DNA from: Mesorhizobium sp. M1B.F.Ca.ET.045.04.1.1
GTDB lineage: Bacteria; Pseudomonadota; Alphaproteobacteria; Rhizobiales; Rhizobiaceae
Direction of reading: 5' to 3'
Length of the DNA stretch: 64,000 nt
Assembly: GCF_003952465.1 (NCBI RefSeq)
Contig: NZ_CP034448.1
Location: 5,247,001 to 5,311,000, forward strand
Numbering within the stretch: the first letter of the stretch is position 1; each line of letters starts with the position of its first letter. The notes under the pieces are model-generated. The model worked only from the letters and a program-made list of their open reading frames with translations, searched no databases and was not told the origin of the DNA. Of the stretch, positions 36,334-44,738 are shown piece after piece. The position numbers and the translations under genes were made by a program.

Positions 36334-36370
36334 TTGTGCAATGCACTGGAACATATTGTGCACCGCACAA
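36334..36370. promoter_or_regulatory. Paired inverted repeats upstream of the phasin gene
   Basis: TTGTGC-ACC-GCACAA at 36356-36370 is a perfect inverted repeat; TTGTGCAATGCAC at 36334-36346 is a related site, 22 bases apart start to start (about two helical turns). They are 45-80 bases before the phasin start. The spacing and symmetry fit a dimeric repressor; PhaR/AniA is the obvious candidate, by inference. Confidence 0.6.
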
Positions 36371-36577
36371 AAAGTCAAGATTCCCTTGGACGGCAAGGGG
36401 CCCGAGCGGCAGCAACGGCTAAAATTCGAATAAATAGAGGCTCAAATCGCCAGAAAATGGTGAACGCCGCGGTTACCATAAACGGATTGGTAACGCTGGC
36501 CGCGATAGCTTGGCCGAAAGCGAGGCAGGCACTCCCTCTGCCGCCTCCGGGGCAACAAAAATTCAGGGTAAATAACG

Positions 36578-38029
36578 GTGCGTCAGGCGTTGTCGGGCTT
36601 CGTCTCCAAATCTCCATTCTCCATCAAGGCAATCATGGTCGCCGCTCTCGCGGTGACGATTGTCGCCGCCGATGTCGCCTCGGCCCTTGCCGCGAAGTCC
36701 GCGGCCATCGTCGTCGACGCCAAGACCGGCAAGGTGCTCTATTCGGCCGACGCCAACGGCCGGCGCTATCCGGCTTCGCTCACCAAGATGATGACGCTCT
36801 ACCTCACCTTCGAGGCGCTGGCGAAGGGCAGGATCAGCAAGAACACGCCGGTGCCGTATTCGGCCCATGCCGCGTCCGAGCCGCCGACCAAGCTCGGCGT
36901 GCGCGCCGGCGGCTCGGTGCCGGTCGAGACGGCAATCCTGTCGATGGTGACCAAGTCGGCCAACGATTCGGCGACCGCGCTGGGCGAGCTCTTGGGTGGC
37001 AGCGAAGACAATTTCGCCCGCATGATGACGGCCAAGGCGCGCCAGCTCGGCATGAACGGCACCGTCTTCCGCAACGCCAACGGCCTGCCCGATCCCGGCC
37101 AGTTCACCACGGCGCATGACATGGCGATGCTCGGCATCGCGCTCCGTGAGCACTACCCGCAATATTACGGCTATTTCTCGCAGCGCTCGTTCCTCTACGG
37201 CCGCCAGCGTATCAACGGCCACAACCGACTGCTCGGCCGCATCAAGGGCGTCGACGGGATCAAGACCGGCTATACGCGCGCTTCCGGCTACAACCTGGTT
37301 TCCTCCGTCGCCGATGGCGACCGACGCCTTGTCGCCGTGGTGATGGGCGGCGCTTCCGGCCGCAGCCGCGACAACCAGATGGCCTCGCTGATCAACACCT
37401 ATCTGCCGCGCGCCTCGACCCGCGGCGGCGGCAATCTGATCGCCAAGGCGGGCGGCGACAACCCGATCAAGACACTGGCAAAGGTCTTCCTGCCGAAGCA
37501 TGACGCGCCGACACCGGACGAAAAGCCGGCTGTCGACGACACCGAAGTCGCGTCGGCCGACGACAATGCGGCTGACGACAGTACCTCGGTCGCCGAGGAG
37601 ACCAAGCCGGTGATCCAGGTCAGGAAGGTGAAGACGGTTGCCGTGGCAGCCATGGCTCCGGCGCCTGCGCCCCAGGAAACCGCGTCTCAGATCGAAGCCA
37701 CGTCCCAGACAGTCGCCGCTTACGCCGAGCCGGCTCCAGCGGCCGCGCCGGCCGTCGATCCGGTCAGGACGTCTTCGGTGCCGTCGGGATGGGTGGTGCA
37801 GGTCGCGTCCTCGCCCACACAGTCTGGAGCTCAGGCCCTCCTCGACAAGACAACCAAGCAGGCGCCGAAAGCGCTGGCCGACGCTTCGGGCTTCACGGTC
37901 GCGTTCGACAAGGACGGCGTCACCTACTACCGCGCCCGCTTCGGCGGCTTCGGTTCGAAAGACGCCGCCTGGAAGGCCTGCGATGCCCTGAAGCGAAAGA
38001 AAATCTCGTGCTACGCCGTCCAGCAGTAA
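36578..38029 (+). CDS. D-alanyl-D-alanine carboxypeptidase with SPOR domain
   Basis: 483 residues with a GTG start (AGGGTAA upstream); signal sequence to about residue 39 (ADVASALAA). Penicillin-binding protein motifs: SLTK (67-70, nucleophile Ser67), SAN (127-129) and KTG (229-231). An acidic and Ala/Pro-rich linker (about 300-400) leads to a C-terminal SPOR domain (about 405-483, WVVQVASSPTQSGAQALLDK). It trims the terminal D-Ala of peptidoglycan; the SPOR domain should bring it to denuded glycan at the septum or new pole. Confidence 0.93.
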   Translation: MRQALSGFVSKSPFSIKAIMVAALAVTIVAADVASALAAKSAAIVVDAKTGKVLYSADANGRRYPASLTKMMTLYLTFEALAKGRISKNTPVPYSAHAASEPPTKLGVRAGGSVPVETAILSMVTKSANDSATALGELLGGSEDNFARMMTAKARQLGMNGTVFRNANGLPDPGQFTTAHDMAMLGIALREHYPQYYGYFSQRSFLYGRQRINGHNRLLGRIKGVDGIKTGYTRASGYNLVSSVADGDRRLVAVVMGGASGRSRDNQMASLINTYLPRASTRGGGNLIAKAGGDNPIKTLAKVFLPKHDAPTPDEKPAVDDTEVASADDNAADDSTSVAEETKPVIQVRKVKTVAVAAMAPAPAPQETASQIEATSQTVAAYAEPAPAAAPAVDPVRTSSVPSGWVVQVASSPTQSGAQALLDKTTKQAPKALADASGFTVAFDKDGVTYYRARFGGFGSKDAAWKACDALKRKKISCYAVQQ

Positions 38030-38071
38030 GCGGCGTTTGAAGCTCCCCGGTAAGTTCTGCGTCGAAGGAGA

Positions 38072-38770
38072 CTAATCGTGATTGGAGAGCAAGACGTCCT
38101 TGGCTTCATTGATTCGCGCCGCCAGGACAGACGTGCCGCCGACATCGGCGTTCAGGCGCTGCATCAGGCGGCGGTGCGCCTTGCGGATATCCGCCGCGGC
38201 AGCCCCCGCTTCAAGACCAAGGATCTTGTAGGCCTCCTCCTTAGTCATGGCGCCCGCACCTGGCGCAACACCCAGCCCTTCGCCACTGTCCGGCTGCGCG
38301 TCCTTGCGCCAGACGGGAAAACGGCCGTCAAGATACGTCTCTAGAAGCTGGCGGCTCTCCGGATCCGGCCGCAACTCGACATAAAGTTGCTGCAGGTCCG
38401 CGATCCCCATGGCGCCCAACATTTTACCTTCATAGTGGCCGGCCAGGACGAGGCCTTCGAGCTTGCCGCTGTCGTGGTCGAGGTCCATTTCGAGGGCCGC
38501 GGTGCGCACCGTCGAACGCTTGGCCGCGACAGCTTTTGCCGGCGGTCGTCTCGCCCGCATCCAGGCATACCAGCCTGCCGCCGCGACCATCAGCAGGCCG
38601 CCGATGCCGCTGCGACCGACCACGAGCATCGTCGCGCCGGTCAGGCCCAGCAGCGCGGGCCCAAGCGTTCTGAGATTGTCCGCCATCCTGGCTGGGTCGG
38701 CGCGCACGAAAACTGTCGCCACGCCAAAAAGCACCAGAAGCAAAGCCGCCAATGCGATGATCACGCCCAT
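38072..38770 (-). CDS. Membrane-anchored J-like domain protein
   Basis: 232 residues from MGVIIALAALLLVLFG; the longer frame is not supported. Two membrane helices (3-22 and about 36-70), a linker domain (100-155), and a C-terminal J-domain (175-232) of the Tim14/DjlA type: EEAYKILGLEAGAAAADIRKA, then HRRLMQRLNADVGG and AARINEAKDVLL. The invariant HPD that stimulates DnaK is replaced by Asn207-Ala208-Asp209. It may act as a non-stimulating partner. It converges on the carboxypeptidase gene. Confidence 0.8.
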   Translation of the reverse strand: MGVIIALAALLLVLFGVATVFVRADPARMADNLRTLGPALLGLTGATMLVVGRSGIGGLLMVAAAGWYAWMRARRPPAKAVAAKRSTVRTAALEMDLDHDSGKLEGLVLAGHYEGKMLGAMGIADLQQLYVELRPDPESRQLLETYLDGRFPVWRKDAQPDSGEGLGVAPGAGAMTKEEAYKILGLEAGAAAADIRKAHRRLMQRLNADVGGTSVLAARINEAKDVLLSNHD

Positions 38771-38893
38771 CGGTTCGCACCGCCACGCAAATGATTGTGC
38801 ATGGAAATCAAGATGTGGCGCAGGTGCAGCTCTTGCAAGCCCCACACCGAACCAGCCGAAGGGCCAGCGACGCAACGATTGGTTTGACCTGGA

Positions 38894-39331
38894 TTAAAGC
38901 AGCCCCAGTTCGGCGAGTTCCAGCCGCAGTTTCGGCGGCATTTCGGCGAGTGCCGCCTTGCCCTTGCCGAGATCGGCCGGGGCGTCGGAAGGCTTGAGAT
39001 AGCGCCAGCCCTGGAAGGCGCGGCGCGGCTGCCAGTCGGTGCGCACCACTTCGGGATCAAGCACCAGATGGCAGCGGCCTATGCCTTCGCCGTCGGTGAA
39101 AGGCCGGATCTCGGTGATCAATTGCCGGCACTGGACGTTGCCCTTGATCACCCAATAGAGCGAGCCGCCATCGATGATCTCCCCGCCGCGCGTCGGCACC
39201 ATGCGCGTGGTGTGCCAATGCTCGGCCGGCTCCCCGGCGCGCCGCCGCTCATCGAGACGGAAGGCAATCCACTCTTCCAGGTCCTCGACGCTGTCGCAGC
39301 CGACACAGAGCTTGATGAGATTGAGAGACAT
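38894..39331 (-). CDS. DUF1489 family protein
   Basis: 145 residues: MSLNLIKLCVGCDSVEDLEEW, HTTRMVPTRGGEIIDGGSLY, WVIKGNVQCRQLITEIRPF, and QGWRYLKPSDAPADL. These are the landmarks of DUF1489, widespread in alphaproteobacteria. No function is known. Cytoplasmic, no signal sequence. It is 123 bases upstream of the J-like membrane protein on the same strand. Confidence 0.85.
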   Translation of the reverse strand: MSLNLIKLCVGCDSVEDLEEWIAFRLDERRRAGEPAEHWHTTRMVPTRGGEIIDGGSLYWVIKGNVQCRQLITEIRPFTDGEGIGRCHLVLDPEVVRTDWQPRRAFQGWRYLKPSDAPADLGKGKAALAEMPPKLRLELAELGLL

Positions 39332-39404
39332 GCCCGCAATCTAGCGACTGCCCCGGAGCCGTTCAACGCCGAGCGACGTTATGCACAGGCCGATACCCGC
39401 TCGG

Positions 39405-39743
39405 TTATGATGCCAGAGCGGCCGTTTCGATTGCTTCGGCAACCCACTCGTTGAGGCTCTTGTTCTCGGCGGCCGCAGCGATAACGGCGGCTTCGTGAGT
39501 AGCCGGATCAAGTCGAACGTTGAAGCGGCCCGAAAATTCTCGAAAAGGTTTGATGCCCCTCTCTCGGCACATGTCGAGGAAAACTTTCAACGATGTTGTG
39601 CCCTCGGCGTAGAGTTGTTCGACATTCGCGGCGTAAAAATCCGCGCCCCCGGTCAGTCCCAGGAATTCGCCCCTCAGCATTCCGAGTTCAGGGTCGAACG
39701 ACACCGACGCCTTGTGGCCGTCGATCTCAATGATGTTCTTCAT
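39405..39743 (-). CDS. hicB: HicB-family antitoxin
   Basis: 112 residues. The ATG at 39743 overlaps the hicA stop by ATGA, which decides the start (MKNIIEIDGHKASVSFDPEL). Residues 1-60 are the partial RNase H-like HicB fold, and the C-terminus is a ribbon-helix-helix (FNVRLDPATHEAAVIAAAAE, then SLNEWVAEAIE). It should neutralise HicA and bind the operator upstream of hicA. Confidence 0.9.
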   Translation of the reverse strand: MKNIIEIDGHKASVSFDPELGMLRGEFLGLTGGADFYAANVEQLYAEGTTSLKVFLDMCRERGIKPFREFSGRFNVRLDPATHEAAVIAAAAENKSLNEWVAEAIETAALAS

Positions 39744-39994
39744 GGTCTCACTCCATGGCTTTCTAGCCACTTCCTAATGCTGGCAACCGCGCCTTTGTCG
39801 GTGTCCGGTGTCGGATGAGGCCGATGGAAAACCCGGACCTCACCGAACAGAAACACGCCGACGCGCGATCCTTCGCGTTCGCTGACTTCGGCACCCAAGG
39901 CCATGAATAATGCCTCGATATCCGACCATCGAATTGTGCCGCTTACCGGCCGCGAGAAAATCTGCGCGAGCGTTGCCTGATGCTTTCGCTTCAT
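39740..39994 (-). CDS. hicA: HicA-family toxin
   Basis: 84 residues (ATG 39994; a GTG lies one codon upstream). MKRKHQATLAQIFSRPVSG, WSDIEALFMALGAEVSEREG, then VGVFLFGEVRVFHRPHPTPD with the catalytic His region of the double-stranded RNA-binding-like fold, and GAVASIRKWLESHGV. HicA is an mRNA interferase. The toxin-first order with 4-base overlap is typical. Confidence 0.92.
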   Translation of the reverse strand: MKRKHQATLAQIFSRPVSGTIRWSDIEALFMALGAEVSEREGSRVGVFLFGEVRVFHRPHPTPDTDKGAVASIRKWLESHGVRP

Positions 39995-40001
39995 CACATC
40001 T

Positions 40002-40009
40002 TAGTACTA
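40002..40009. promoter_or_regulatory. Candidate hicAB operator
   Basis: The 8-base palindrome TAGTACTA lies 8 bases upstream of hicA, next to an AT-rich TAATGATA on the minus strand. It could be the HicB ribbon-helix-helix site for autorepression. Position and symmetry only. Confidence 0.4.
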
Positions 40010-40060
40010 CAAATTGGTATCATTAGGCAAGAAATGAAAGAGCTGGAAAGCGTAACGTCT

Positions 40061-41464
40061 TCAGCACTCGACCACATTGACCGCCAGCCCACCGAGGCTG
40101 GTTTCCTTGTATTTCTCGTTCATATCGAGACCGGTCTGGCGCATGGTCTCGATCGCGGCATCCAGTGGCACGAAATGCGTGCCGTCGCCCTTGATGGCGA
40201 GCGAAGCAGCGGTCACCGCTTTGACCGCACCGAGCGCATTGCGCTCAATGCAGGGTACTTGCACCAGCCCGCCCACGGGATCGCAGGTCATGCCGAGATG
40301 ATGCTCGAGCGCGATCTCGGCGGCGTTCTCGACCTGCTCCGGCGTGCCGCCCATGACGGCACAGAGGCCGGCCGCCGCCATCGCCGAGGCCGAGCCCACC
40401 TCGCCCTGGCAGCCGACCTCGGCGCCCGAGATCGAGGCGTTGGACTTGATGATGCCGCCGACAGCGGCTGCCGTCAGCAGGAAGTCGCGGATGCTCGGTT
40501 GGTCGGCTTCGGGATGGAAATGCAACCAATAGCGCAGCACCGCCGGCAGCGTTCCTGCAGCACCATTGGTCGGGGCAGTCACCACGCGCCCGCCGGCCGC
40601 ATTCTCCTCATTGACCGCCATGGCATAGATCGACAGCCAGTCATTGGCGAGCAAGGGATTGGGCCGGTTCTGCTGCCACTGTTCCTGCAGCTTGTCGTGC
40701 AGCTGGCGCGCACGGCGGCGTACCTTCAGCCCGCCGGGCATGATGCCGTCCTGCGACAGGCCGCGGTCGATGCAACCCTTCATGGCGCTCCAGATCGCGT
40801 CGAGGCCGGCGTCGAGCTCCTCGCGCGACATGTGCTTCTCCTCGTTGGCCCGCTTCATCTCGGCGATGGAAAGCCCGCTCTTGGCCGCCATCGCCAGCAT
40901 CTCGACGGCGTTCTTGAACGGGTACGGCACCTTCTTGCCTTCGGTCGTCACCGAGCCCTTGGCCTTCATGCGCTGCAATTCTTCCTCGGAGACGACGAAG
41001 CCGCCGCCGATCGAATAATAGATGCGCTTGAGCAGCAGCCGGTCGGATGCGTCATAGGCATAGAAGGCCATGCCGTTGGCGTGGCCGGTCAGCGGCGTCT
41101 TGCGGTCGAGCACCAGGTCCTTGGCGGGGTCGAAGCGATAGGTCGGATGCCCAGGCGGCGAAATCCGCTTGTCGGCTCCGATGCGGGCAACGATGCCGTC
41201 CGCCTCGTCCGGATCGACCGTCTGGGGTGTCTCGCCGGCAAGGCCGAGGATGACGGCGCGGTCCGAGCCATGGCCGATGCCGGTATAGGCGAGCGATCCG
41301 TGCAGGCTGGCGCCGATGCGATCGACCTTGACTCCGGCCGGACGCGGCCAGTCGCCGGCCAGGATTTCGTCGAGGAAGCGGCGCGCGGCCGTCATCGGCC
41401 CCATCGTATGCGAGCTCGATGGGCCGATGCCGATCTTGAACAGGTCGAAAACCGAAAGGAACAC
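40061..41464 (-). CDS. sdaA: L-serine ammonia-lyase (iron-sulfur type)
   Basis: 467 residues, single-chain enzyme. N-terminal beta domain MFLSVFDLFKIGIGPSSSHT with GPMTAARRFLDE; catalytic alpha domain with the Fe-S cysteines in TCDPVGGLVQVPCIERN and an earlier Cys in GAEVGCQGEVG. It deaminates serine to pyruvate with a [4Fe-4S] cluster. It is divergent from a DUF599 gene. Confidence 0.96.
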   Translation of the reverse strand: MFLSVFDLFKIGIGPSSSHTMGPMTAARRFLDEILAGDWPRPAGVKVDRIGASLHGSLAYTGIGHGSDRAVILGLAGETPQTVDPDEADGIVARIGADKRISPPGHPTYRFDPAKDLVLDRKTPLTGHANGMAFYAYDASDRLLLKRIYYSIGGGFVVSEEELQRMKAKGSVTTEGKKVPYPFKNAVEMLAMAAKSGLSIAEMKRANEEKHMSREELDAGLDAIWSAMKGCIDRGLSQDGIMPGGLKVRRRARQLHDKLQEQWQQNRPNPLLANDWLSIYAMAVNEENAAGGRVVTAPTNGAAGTLPAVLRYWLHFHPEADQPSIRDFLLTAAAVGGIIKSNASISGAEVGCQGEVGSASAMAAAGLCAVMGGTPEQVENAAEIALEHHLGMTCDPVGGLVQVPCIERNALGAVKAVTAASLAIKGDGTHFVPLDAAIETMRQTGLDMNEKYKETSLGGLAVNVVEC

Positions 41465-41639
41465 GCGCCGTTGTCTCCTGGGGGCCGCTCAAAAATTACA
41501 TATAGGAATTCCCGTGATGTTTCCGCTGTTTTGCGTGTCACGGCGCGGCGTCTGCCGACCTTGTTTGCTCCGGCAGCGACATCGCCAGGTGCTTGTATGC
41601 GCCATCGAAGGGTCGGCTCGGCCTGTGGTAGAAGAATGC

Positions 41640-42383
41640 ATGGGCGATTCCATCCATCTTTCGGCCGCCGATCTGGCGACGCTGGCCTTCTTCCTGGCTG
41701 TCTGGGTGCTGCACACTCTGGCCTCGGACGGCAGGCTCGTCAGCCGCGTGTCGTTGACGACGGCGATGAACGCCCAGCGCGAGGCCTGGATGCGCAACAT
41801 GGCGGAGCGCGAAGTGCGCATCGTCGACACCGCCATCATGACCGGCCTGCAGCAAGGCACCGCCTTCTTTGCCTCGAGCTCGCTGATCGCGCTCGGCGGC
41901 TGCTTTGCCTTGCTTGGCGCATCCGACCGCGTGCTCCAGGTGCTGGCCGACCTGCCGTTCGGCGCGGCTTCGTCGCGCGAAGCCTTCCAGACCAAGGTGT
42001 TCGGCCTGGTGCTGATCCTCGCCTTCGCCTTCTTCAAGTTCGGCTGGGCCTACCGGCTGTTCAACTACTGCTCGATCCTGATCGGGGCCGTGCCGATCCC
42101 GCATGGAGCGGCCTCGCGTAACCCGATCAGCGAAACCGCAGTCTGGCGCGCGACGCGCATGAACGTGCTTGCCGGAAAGCACTTCAACTCCGGCCTGCGA
42201 GCCGTCTTTTTCTCGATCGGCTATCTCGGCTGGTTCGTCGACCCGGTCGTCTTCGTGATCTCGACGCTCGTGCTGCTGGCTGTGCTGGTGCGCCGCCAAT
42301 TCTTCTCGGCCGCGCGCCAGGCGGTGCTCGGTCAGCCGCCCGGCGCCGGGAAAGGCTCATCGATCCGGCCAGACAGCCAGTAG
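41640..42383 (+). CDS. DUF599 membrane protein
   Basis: 247 residues from MGDSIHLSAADLATLAFFLA; the longer frame overlaps sdaA backwards and is rejected. Four to five membrane helices and the DUF599 block REAWMRNMAEREVRIVDTAI followed by TGLQQGTAFFASSSLIALGG. Function unknown. Its last 52 bases overlap the convergent DUF218 gene. Confidence 0.85.
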   Translation: MGDSIHLSAADLATLAFFLAVWVLHTLASDGRLVSRVSLTTAMNAQREAWMRNMAEREVRIVDTAIMTGLQQGTAFFASSSLIALGGCFALLGASDRVLQVLADLPFGAASSREAFQTKVFGLVLILAFAFFKFGWAYRLFNYCSILIGAVPIPHGAASRNPISETAVWRATRMNVLAGKHFNSGLRAVFFSIGYLGWFVDPVVFVISTLVLLAVLVRRQFFSAARQAVLGQPPGAGKGSSIRPDSQ

Positions 42384-43129
42384 GCGAAAAGCCCGATCCA
42401 TTCGCGGATTGCCGTCGTAGTCGCCTGCAACGAATCGGCCGGGTTATCGCGGAACAGACCGATCCCCTCCTTGCCCGAGGTGCGGTAGTCGACCGGCCAG
42501 GGAAGCGTCGGAAAACCTGCCTTGTCGAACAGCGCCTTGGCGCGCGGCATATGGAAGGCCGAGGTCACCAGCAGCCAGATCTCGCCCGGCTTCGGTTCGA
42601 CCAACCGGCGGGAGAAGACGGCATTCTCATAGGTGTTGCGCGACTTGTTCTCGAGGAGCAGGCGCTCAGGCGCAACACCGAGCGCGCCGAGCAGGCGCGG
42701 CGCGGTGTCGGCATCGCCCTCGCCGTCAAGGAAAAGCTCGCCATTGCCGCCGGAGACGACCACTTTCGCCTGCGGGAAGCGCCTGGCGAGGATCGCCGTC
42801 TCCACCATGCGGTCGCCGCCGCTGTTCAGCTCATAGCCGCCGCGCGCAAGGTTGATGGCGCCCTCGAAGCCGCCGCCAAGGACAACGATGCCGTCGACCC
42901 TCTCCGGCAGCGGCGGCTTGGGGAAGCGCTCTTCCAGCGGATTGAGCATCATCGCGCCCAGCGAGGTCCAAGCAGATAGCGCAAGGATCAGAAAGGCCAG
43001 CACGCTGCCGGTGGCAGCGAGCCGCCGACGACCGAAAAGCGCCGCCACCAGTCCGGCCAGCAGCAGGAAAATCGCCAGGTTGAGCGGCTGGATGAAGAAC
43101 CAGAGGATCTTGGAAAGATAGTAGAACAT
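42332..43129 (-). CDS. YdcF/ElyC-type DUF218 membrane protein
   Basis: 265 residues: two membrane helices at 5-60, then the DUF218 domain DGIVVLGGGFEGAINLARGG, VVSGGNGELFLDGEGDADTA, LLLENKSRNTYENAVFSRRL, LVTSAFHMPRAKALFDKAGF. The conserved acidic residues and SRNTYEN motif are intact. E. coli ElyC affects envelope polysaccharide carrier lipid use. The start codon lies in the loop of a 17-base inverted repeat, so its translation may be controlled by RNA folding. Confidence 0.88.
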   Translation of the reverse strand: MFYYLSKILWFFIQPLNLAIFLLLAGLVAALFGRRRLAATGSVLAFLILALSAWTSLGAMMLNPLEERFPKPPLPERVDGIVVLGGGFEGAINLARGGYELNSGGDRMVETAILARRFPQAKVVVSGGNGELFLDGEGDADTAPRLLGALGVAPERLLLENKSRNTYENAVFSRRLVEPKPGEIWLLVTSAFHMPRAKALFDKAGFPTLPWPVDYRTSGKEGIGLFRDNPADSLQATTTAIREWIGLFAYWLSGRIDEPFPAPGG

Positions 43130-43156
43130 CCCTCACCCGTTCCAAGATCCTCTGGT
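43099..43156. repeat. 17-base perfect inverted repeat around the DUF218 start codon
   Basis: ACCAGAGGATCTTGGAA at 43099-43115 and its exact reverse complement at 43140-43156, 24 bases apart. The inner arm is coding (Ser-Lys-Ile-Leu-Trp of the DUF218 protein); the outer arm is in the gap after gatA. On the minus-strand message the loop holds the ribosome site (GTGAGGG) and the ATG. Confidence 0.9.
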
Positions 43157-43172
43157 CAGATGAGGGACGACG

Positions 43173-44738
43173 CTACCACCACTTTTCCGGCTGAAATTTG
43201 CCCGCCGCCTGTTCGATGACATGGGCAGTCTGGAACAGCGTCTCCTCGTCGAACGGCCGGCCGATGAGCTGCAGGCCGAGCGGCAACCCCTTGCCGTCGA
43301 GGCCGGCGGGCACCGAGATGCCTGGCAGCCCGGCCATGTTCACTGTCACGGTGAAGATGTCGTTGAGGTACATTTTCACGGGATCGGCGTTCATGTCCTC
43401 GTCCGCAACGCCAAAGGCGGCCGAAGGCGTTGCCGGAGTCAGGATGACGTCGACACCGGCGGCAAAGACGTTCTCGAAATCGCGCTTGATCAGCGTACGC
43501 ACCTTCTGCGCCTGCAGGTAATAGGCGTCGTAATAGCCTGCCGACAGCACATAGGTGCCGATCATGATGCGGCGCTTGACCTCGCGGCCGAAGCCGGCGG
43601 CGCGCGTCTTCTCATACATGTCGACGATGTCCTTGCCGGGCACGCGCAACCCGTAGCGCACGCCGTCATAGCGCGCCAGGTTGGACGAGGCTTCGGCTGG
43701 CGCCACGATATAGTAGGCCGGCAGCGCGTATTTGGTGTGCGGCAGCGAGATGTCGACGATCTCGGCGCCGGCTTCCTTCAGCCAGGCAATGCCCTTTTGC
43801 CACAGTGCCTCGATGTCCTCAGGCATGCCCTCGACACGGTATTCCTTCGGAATGCCGACCTTCATGCCCTTGATCGGCTTGCCGATCACCGCTTCGTAAT
43901 CCGGCACCGGCCGGTCGACCGAAGTCGTGTCCTTCGGGTCGGAGGAGGCCATCGACTTCAACAGGATGGCGGCGTCGCGCACGTCGCGCGCGATCGGACC
44001 GGCCTGGTCGAGCGAGGAAGCGAAGGCGACCACGCCCCAGCGCGAGCAGCGGCCATAGGTCGGCTTGATGCCGACCGTACCGGTGAAGGCGGCGGGCTGG
44101 CGGATCGAGCCGCCGGTGTCCGTCGCGGTGGCGCCGGCGCAGAGGAAGGCGGCAACGGCCGAAGCCGATCCGCCGGAGGAGCCGCCCGGCACCAACTGCG
44201 CATTGTCCAGCGTGCGCGCCGTCTTCGCGCCACCGGACGAGACGAAGCCGCCGTCGCCCTGATGCGTCGTCGGCATCACCACCGTGTCGAGGCGCGAGCG
44301 CCGCCACGGGTTGATGACCGGGCCGTAATAGGAGGTCTCGTTGGAGGAGCCCATGGCGAACTCGTCCATGTTGAGCTTGCCGAGCATGACGGCGCCGTCG
44401 GCCCAGAGATTGCCGGTGACGGTCGATTCGTAGCGCGGCTGGAAACCGTCCAGCACATGGCTGCAGGCTTGGGTATGGATGCCTTCGGTTGCGAACAGGT
44501 CCTTGATGCCGAGCGGAATGCCTTCCAGAGCGCCGCCCTCGCCTTTGGCAAGCTTGGCGTCGGAGGCCTTGGCCATGTCGCGCGCCTTGTCGCCGGTCAC
44601 CGCGACATAGGCATTGAGCACCGAGTTGGCGCGCTCGATCGCTGAGAGATAGGCTTCCGTGATCTCGGCCGCGCTAATTTCCTTGCCACGCAGCTTGGCG
44701 CGGGCCTCGGAAATGGTGAGATGTGTGAGGTCGCTCAT
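43173..44738 (-). CDS. gatA: Asp/Glu-tRNA amidotransferase subunit A
   Basis: 521 residues from MSDLTHLTISEARAKLRGKE; the ATG shares one base with the stop of the GNAT gene. Amidase triad: Lys79 (LGIKDLFA), the cis-Ser in VPGGSSGGSA (187-188) and Ser211 (DTGGSIRQP). It makes ammonia from glutamine for conversion of Glu-tRNA-Gln and Asp-tRNA-Asn. Odd: about 27-30 extra residues (roughly 148-178, MPTTHQGDGGFVSSGG) sit between NPWRR and LVPGGSSGG, where most GatA proteins have a short link. Confidence 0.96.
   Translation of the reverse strand: MSDLTHLTISEARAKLRGKEISAAEITEAYLSAIERANSVLNAYVAVTGDKARDMAKASDAKLAKGEGGALEGIPLGIKDLFATEGIHTQACSHVLDGFQPRYESTVTGNLWADGAVMLGKLNMDEFAMGSSNETSYYGPVINPWRRSRLDTVVMPTTHQGDGGFVSSGGAKTARTLDNAQLVPGGSSGGSASAVAAFLCAGATATDTGGSIRQPAAFTGTVGIKPTYGRCSRWGVVAFASSLDQAGPIARDVRDAAILLKSMASSDPKDTTSVDRPVPDYEAVIGKPIKGMKVGIPKEYRVEGMPEDIEALWQKGIAWLKEAGAEIVDISLPHTKYALPAYYIVAPAEASSNLARYDGVRYGLRVPGKDIVDMYEKTRAAGFGREVKRRIMIGTYVLSAGYYDAYYLQAQKVRTLIKRDFENVFAAGVDVILTPATPSAAFGVADEDMNADPVKMYLNDIFTVTVNMAGLPGISVPAGLDGKGLPLGLQLIGRPFDEETLFQTAHVIEQAAGKFQPEKWW

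Noticed and set aside
43221..44645. 474-codon plus-strand frame opposite gatA
   Set aside because: Composition typical of a GC shadow and no ribosome site or motif.
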